From Caulobacter sp. CCH9-E1 (GTDB taxonomy: Bacteria > Pseudomonadota > Alphaproteobacteria > Caulobacterales > Caulobacteraceae), in NCBI RefSeq assembly GCF_001556515.1, contig NZ_LSJA01000109.1:1-64000 (forward strand): a DNA stretch of 64,000 nucleotides. Reading direction: 5' to 3'. Made by a program: the position numbers and the translations under genes. A model generated the notes under the pieces. The model had not been told where the DNA came from. It did no database searches and saw only the letters and a list, made by a program, of their open reading frames with translations. Shown piece after piece: positions 57,645 to 64,000 of this stretch (within the stretch, counting starts at the first letter, position 1; every line of letters begins with the position of its first letter).

Positions 57645-59447
57645 TTGAAGGACCGGATTTTGCGGGCCGTTCCAGCGGTCGCCCTGATCGTGGGCGCGGC
57701 CGTGGCGGCGGACTATATCCTCAACGTCTTGATCCGCGGCGTCCCATCGGACTTCACGCCGTTCGCGACCGCCATCATCGCCTTGGTTGTCGCGACTCCG
57801 CTGGCCTTATGGCTGACCAGCCAGCGGCTGCGCCTGGATGAGCTGCACCACGCCCTTTCGGCCAGTCTCGAGAGCAAGCAGAAGGCCATCGAGGAGGCCG
57901 AGGAGGCCCTGGCGAAATACCGCGAGGCGGATCGTCTATACAGACTGCTGGGCGACAACCTGACCGACCACGTGGCGCTCTGGAGCCGCAAGGGAGAACG
58001 GCTCTACAGCTCCCCCAGCATCGAACGGATCACAGGCTATGGCGTCGAGGAGTTCTTGAGCCTGCCGCCGACCGCCATGGTCAGCGAGCCCGATTTCCGT
58101 CGGGCGGAAAAGGTGATCATGAGCCTCTCGCCCGGCGGTCCGCCCGCGAGCCTGGACTACGAGTGCATCCGCAAGGACGGCTCGATCATCTGGCTGGAAA
58201 GCTCCTATTCGCGGCTGGGCGACGGCTCGGGCATCCTGCTCGTCACCTCCCGCGACATCACCGAGCGCAAGCGGCTTGAGCTGGACATCGCCAAGGCGCT
58301 GGAACTGGCCGAGGCGGCCTCCGCGGCCAAGTCCGACTTTCTGGCCAACATGACCCATGAGCTGCGCACGCCCCTGACGGCGATCATCGGGTTCGCCGAG
58401 GTGCTGCGACGATCGGGAAGGCTGGACGAGACGTCCGCGCGCCAGGTCGGGCATATCCTCGACGCCAGCAACACTCTGCTCAGCGTCGTCAACGACGTGC
58501 TGGATTTCTCGCGTCTGGAGGCCGCCGGCCTGGAGCTGGATCCCGCGCCGTTCGATCCGGCCGCCATGGCCTCGTCGTGCGCGGCCCTGGTCGAGGAACG
58601 CGCGGACGCCAAGGGCCTGGCCGTCATCGTCGAGGCTGGAGAGACCATCGCGCCGATGAACCTGGACGGCTCGCGCTTGTCGCAGGTTCTGCTGAACTTC
58701 CTGTCCAACGCGGTGAAATTCACCGCGCGGGGCGCGATCACCGTCAAGCTCCACCAGGTGGTCGAGGGCGATCAAGCCTTGCTGCGCGCCGAGGTCATCG
58801 ACACTGGCATCGGGATCGCGCCCGAAAACCGCGAGGCGATCTTCGACCGCTTTTCCCAGGCCGACGCGGCGGTTTCGCGGCGGTTCGGCGGCACTGGGCT
58901 GGGCCTGGCGATCTCGCGCCGCATCATCGAGCACATGGGCGGCCGGATCGGCGTCGACAGCGTGGAGGGCGAGGGCTCCATCTTCTGGTTCGAGGTGCGC
59001 GGCCCGCTGGCTGACGCGCCCTCGGCCCCGGTCGACGCGGTCGAGCCCTTGAACGCCGAGGCAAGCGTACGGCTGCTGCTGGTCGAGGACAACGCCGTGA
59101 ACCGAGAGCTGGTCAAGGCGATGCTGGAGCCGTTCGGAGTGATCGTGGAGACCGCCAACGACGGCGTCGCCGGCGTCGAGGCGATGCGTCAGGGCGAGTT
59201 CGATCTGGTGCTGATGGACGTCCAGATGCCGGTCAAGGACGGCCTCACCGCCACCCGCGAGATCCGCGCCCTGGAAGGCGCCCGGGGCGCGGCGACGCCG
59301 ATCATCGCCATGACCGCCAATGTCCTGCCTGAACAGGTCGCCAACTGTTTGGCGGCCGGCATGGACGACCACCTGGGCAAGCCGATCAGCCCGTCCAAGC
59401 TGCTGGAAGCGGTGGCGCGCTGGGCGGGCAGGAGCCACGCGGCCTAG
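57645..59447 (+). CDS. Hybrid sensor histidine kinase with PAS and receiver domains
   Basis: A 600-residue kinase with two N-terminal transmembrane helices (about 9-30 and 38-58), a coiled coil, a PAS domain (about 100-222; GYGVEEFLSLPP, TSRDITERK), and a DHp domain with His238 (NMTHELRTPLTAIIGFAEVL). The ATPase has NFLSNAVKF, DTGIGIAPEN and GGTGLGLAIS. The C-terminal receiver carries phospho-acceptor Asp525 (LMDVQMPVKDG). The TTG at 57645 is the only reasonable start, but its GGGGAGG lies unusually far upstream. The stop shares CTAG with the convergent gene. No partner is identified. Confidence 0.9.
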   Translation: MKDRILRAVPAVALIVGAAVAADYILNVLIRGVPSDFTPFATAIIALVVATPLALWLTSQRLRLDELHHALSASLESKQKAIEEAEEALAKYREADRLYRLLGDNLTDHVALWSRKGERLYSSPSIERITGYGVEEFLSLPPTAMVSEPDFRRAEKVIMSLSPGGPPASLDYECIRKDGSIIWLESSYSRLGDGSGILLVTSRDITERKRLELDIAKALELAEAASAAKSDFLANMTHELRTPLTAIIGFAEVLRRSGRLDETSARQVGHILDASNTLLSVVNDVLDFSRLEAAGLELDPAPFDPAAMASSCAALVEERADAKGLAVIVEAGETIAPMNLDGSRLSQVLLNFLSNAVKFTARGAITVKLHQVVEGDQALLRAEVIDTGIGIAPENREAIFDRFSQADAAVSRRFGGTGLGLAISRRIIEHMGGRIGVDSVEGEGSIFWFEVRGPLADAPSAPVDAVEPLNAEASVRLLLVEDNAVNRELVKAMLEPFGVIVETANDGVAGVEAMRQGEFDLVLMDVQMPVKDGLTATREIRALEGARGAATPIIAMTANVLPEQVANCLAAGMDDHLGKPISPSKLLEAVARWAGRSHAA

Positions 59448-60928
59448 GGGCTGGGCGCGCTCTTAACCGCTTCAGCCATCATTTCGCGAGCCTTCTTGCT
59501 CAACGCGTCTTCGTGCGGGCTGTTCGCCAGAGGCGACAGGACCATGATCGCGTCGCGCTGGCGGGATCGTTTAATCAGGCCTTCGGCCGCCAGCAGACGG
59601 TTCTCGCTGACCTGAGGGGCCAGCTTCAACGCCGTCAACAAGGCCGTCATCGTATTATCCGACGGATAGTTTGCCTCCCCGCGTCGGCTGCGTGCGAAAG
59701 CCGCCAGCGTCTGATAGCGCGACGGATTGAGCCTGAACGCCGCCACCAGGATGTTGCCCGCCTGCGTGTAGAGCTCGGCTTGTCGCGCCGGGGTCTTGTC
59801 GCCCAGGTCCATCAGACGGTCGGCCTCCAATGCGAGGGCCTCCACGTCGTTGGGGTGGGCGGTCATATATGTCTTCAGGCGCGAGCCCCCAGCTTCCGCG
59901 TCGCCGATGCGGATTTCCGCTCTGGCGAGGGCAAGTTGGGCAAAGGCGTCGTCCGGGTAGCGGGCGGCTTTCTCCCTGATGCTGGCCAGTAGCGGAGCCT
60001 TCTTCTCATCGGCGACCTCGGATCGGACATGGAGATCGTCGAGCAATAGGTCGGCGGCGCCGGCGGGCAGTCGCGAAATCTCGGCCGTCGTCTTCTCGAA
60101 CTGGCTCTTCTTGAACTGCATATAGGGCATCTGGCCGCCGCCGTAGGTGCGCAGGCGGCGGTCCCAGGCCTCGGTTTTCATGCCCGTGGCGGCCTCCATC
60201 GCGGCCACGGACTCCTGCCCTTGGCCGACGGCCGTGAGATAGGCCTGCAACTGCTTGGACCGTTCCGGATTGCTCATCAGGTAGTGGGTTAGCAGCCACG
60301 ACTGTGCGTAGAACAGGCTCGCGCGGCCCGGTGGAATGTCGCTGACCCGCTTGGTCAGGATGGTCTCCCAGGGGAACCAAAGCTGACTATTCAGTTCATA
60401 GGATCGACCCCTGGGCGCGAATCCGACCTTGATCGACGAGTCCTCTATGGTCGTCCCCATGAAGTACTCGGCGTAGCCTTCCACCAGCCACGCCGGATAA
60501 CCGTACGGGAAGTTCTGCAGCATAAGGTGGTGAGCGTATTCGTGCAGCAGGACATAGTCGTTGCCGTCCTGCGCGAGACCAATGGCGAAGACCGCGTCCC
60601 TTCCGGAGGAATAGAAGCCGACGACGTTGTCGTTCAGGAAGGGGGCGACCTGGCGCAGCGTCGCGGGTTTATCCACCAGGTAGATCGGCAGCTTGCGCGG
60701 TGAGGGCGGCGGGCGCTGCAGGCCGTAGACTTCCCAGAAGACGGCGTCCATCAGCTCGACGCGCTCGGCGTAGTTCCTCAGGTCCCTTTCGGACCCCATG
60801 CTGTAGATGGTGAAGCGCGGGGTCTCGGCTTTCAGCCAAGCTGGCGCGGCCTGAGCGACGCTTGCCAAGGCCAGAGCCACGGTGACGGCCACCAGGCGCA
60901 CGATGTTGCGCGGCATGAACTTCGGCAT
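59444..60928 (-). CDS. Exported gluzincin-like metallopeptidase with TPR-like repeats
   Basis: A 494-residue protein. The signal peptide (about 1-28) ends AQA. The N-terminal domain holds an HExxH zinc site, His129-Glu-Tyr-Ala-His133, with the likely third ligand Glu150 in WLVEGYAEYF, which resembles DUF1570/M1-like gluzincins. The C-terminal half (about 290-490) is helical and TPR-like (ARYPDDAFAQLALARAEIRI; AHPNDVEALALEADRLMDLG). A periplasmic peptidase is likely; the substrate is unknown. Convergent with the hybrid kinase gene. Confidence 0.85.
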   Translation of the reverse strand: MPKFMPRNIVRLVAVTVALALASVAQAAPAWLKAETPRFTIYSMGSERDLRNYAERVELMDAVFWEVYGLQRPPPSPRKLPIYLVDKPATLRQVAPFLNDNVVGFYSSGRDAVFAIGLAQDGNDYVLLHEYAHHLMLQNFPYGYPAWLVEGYAEYFMGTTIEDSSIKVGFAPRGRSYELNSQLWFPWETILTKRVSDIPPGRASLFYAQSWLLTHYLMSNPERSKQLQAYLTAVGQGQESVAAMEAATGMKTEAWDRRLRTYGGGQMPYMQFKKSQFEKTTAEISRLPAGAADLLLDDLHVRSEVADEKKAPLLASIREKAARYPDDAFAQLALARAEIRIGDAEAGGSRLKTYMTAHPNDVEALALEADRLMDLGDKTPARQAELYTQAGNILVAAFRLNPSRYQTLAAFARSRRGEANYPSDNTMTALLTALKLAPQVSENRLLAAEGLIKRSRQRDAIMVLSPLANSPHEDALSKKAREMMAEAVKSAPSP

Positions 60929-61021
60929 GGATGAATCCCTCGACGAGGACGCAAGTTACCGCGCGTTGCCTAGCGTTCAAGTTGCGATAGGCCCGTCTGG
61001 CGTGCGGCGCGACGGCCTGCG

Positions 61022-61369
61022 TCAGTCCACGCAGATCACGGCCGTCGCCCTGCCGTTCTCCACCTTGGCGTAGCAGCCGAACTGCCGGTCGGTCTTCTGG
61101 CACTGGCCGGTGACGGCGCCCTGCGGCTCCAGATTGCCTTCCAGGATGCACGCGCCCTGGCACTGGCTCTTGTCGGCGCAGGCCTTGCCGGCGTCGGCAT
61201 AGGGCGTGACGCAGGTTGGGATCTGCGCCCTGCCGACGGGCTGGATCGTACCGCCCTTGGCCGCGCAGGCGGAGGCCTGGCTCGCCGCCGTCGGCGCCGC
61301 CGGCTGGGCGGTCGGCGCGCAGCCGACGAGCACCAGGGCGGCGAGGGCGGTCAGGGCCAGAATACGCAT
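61022..61369 (-). CDS. Small Cys-rich lipoprotein
   Basis: A 115-residue predicted lipoprotein (LVGC, Cys17) with an Ala/Pro/Thr linker and a mature domain with about eight cysteines, probably disulfide-bonded (ACADKSQCQGACILEG; GQCQKTDRQFGC). A central motif resembles small secreted Cys-knot-like domains, but I recognise no family. The start is 15 bases after the purL stop on the same strand, so it is probably cotranscribed with purL. Confidence 0.75.
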   Translation of the reverse strand: MRILALTALAALVLVGCAPTAQPAAPTAASQASACAAKGGTIQPVGRAQIPTCVTPYADAGKACADKSQCQGACILEGNLEPQGAVTGQCQKTDRQFGCYAKVENGRATAVICVD

Positions 61370-61384
61370 ACTGTCGAGCTTCGA

Positions 61385-63592
<2,208 letters not shown>

Positions 63593-63747
63593 GGGCGCGC
63601 CTTCTAACCCGGTCCCCGGGATTCCGCCACACTCCAGCGGACTTCTTCGTCGAGAGGCGAGGGCGATCGTCGCGACCGCGCGCGCTCATCACCATCAAAG
63701 TCGAGTGAATCCATGAGCTTGAGTGGAATTAAGGCGGCTTGACCGGA

Positions 63748-63772
63748 GGAACGTCAGGACTCCGCGCCCGTT
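63748..63772 (+). promoter_or_regulatory. EcfG (SigT)-type general stress promoter
   Basis: GGAAC (63748-63752), a 16-base spacer, and CGTT (63769-63772) match the alphaproteobacterial EcfG consensus exactly. The next start codon is 48 bases downstream, which suits a short leader. This predicts SigT-dependent expression of the Gln-rich gene at the window's right edge. Confidence 0.75.
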
Positions 63773-63819
63773 TTCTTTCCGTGCGTCACGAGCGCGCTGT
63801 GAACCGAAGGAGAAGCCCT

Positions 63820-64000
63820 ATGGCCGAACAAGACCGTAATCCGCAGCAGCAGCAAAACGACCAGCAACGCCAAGCGCCTGGCCAGCAACAGCAACAAGGC
63901 GGCCAAACCCAAAACCCGCAAAACCCGCAACAGCGCGAGCAAGGCGGCCAAGCGGGTCAGGCTGGGCAGGGCGGCGGCCAAGGCAATCCCGGCCGCGTCT
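63820..64000 (+). CDS. Gln/Gly/Asn-rich low-complexity protein (5' part only)
   Basis: An open frame starting ATG 63820, with AAGGAG ideally placed upstream, runs off the right edge after 60 codons. The product opens MAEQDRNPQQQQNDQQRQAP and continues with Gln, Gly, Asn and Pro, with few hydrophobic residues, so it should be intrinsically disordered and very hydrophilic. No family can be assigned from the visible part. The EcfG-type promoter suggests a general stress protein, perhaps hydrophilin-like. Confidence 0.7.
   Translation, partial: MAEQDRNPQQQQNDQQRQAPGQQQQQGGQTQNPQNPQQREQGGQAGQAGQGGGQGNPGRV

Overview
The window is GC-rich, gene-dense chromosomal DNA from an alphaproteobacterium, almost certainly Caulobacter or a close relative. 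The evidence is a ddl-ftsQ-ftsA-ftsZ division cluster with CtrA-type boxes (TTAA-N7-TTAAC) and GANTC methylation sites, an alphaproteobacterial SOS box (GAAC-N7-GAAC) before recA, the recA/alaS/icd neighbourhood, and an EcfG (SigT)-type promoter at the right edge. I see no rRNA, tRNA, CRISPR array, prophage or insertion sequence.

Layout. 0.3-7.0 kb: secreted M28 peptidase, then ddl, ftsQ, ftsA and ftsZ. 7.1-8.5 kb: a COG0523 (CobW-type) metal GTPase behind two Zur-like palindromes, coupled to a 60-residue ORF. 8.6-14.2 kb: an Lrp regulator and a tyrosine/homogentisate catabolic operon (aminotransferase, HPD, HmgA, fumarylacetoacetase, Rieske protein). 14.4-16.9 kb, minus strand: an exported amine-oxidation cassette (Tat flavoprotein, cytochrome c, secreted RidA-like protein). 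17-29.6 kb: acetyltransferases, a TonB receptor, a WYL regulator, rlmJ, a ChrA transporter, an acidic membrane HhH protein, a DUF885 peptidase and an EAL phosphodiesterase. 29.8-40.1 kb: recA, a TIKI/TraB-like lipoprotein, alaS, a patatin, an AEC transporter and icd. 40.3-50.9 kb: a hybrid kinase, a degenerate beta-lactamase-fold protein, trmJ, and the formaldehyde pair frmA/fghA with a LysR/TDT-transporter pair beyond. 51-64 kb: two paralogous small lipoproteins around rpsD and htpX, then grxD, a degenerate aldo/keto reductase, bolA, a second M28 peptidase, a second hybrid kinase, a gluzincin-TPR protein, purL, and the start of a Gln-rich stress gene.

How the genes work together. The division genes carry cell-cycle control sites: a promoter appears to be embedded in the end of ddl for ftsQA, and ftsZ has its own promoter after a terminator. 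The tyrosine operon forms a near-complete route to fumarate plus acetoacetate, lacking only a local maleylacetoacetate isomerase. The amine cassette pairs an imine-producing oxidase with an imine-hydrolysing partner in the same compartment. Convergent genes are packed tightly, and four pairs share a stop tetranucleotide (CTAG or CTAA). Two enzyme-fold proteins have lost their catalytic residues.
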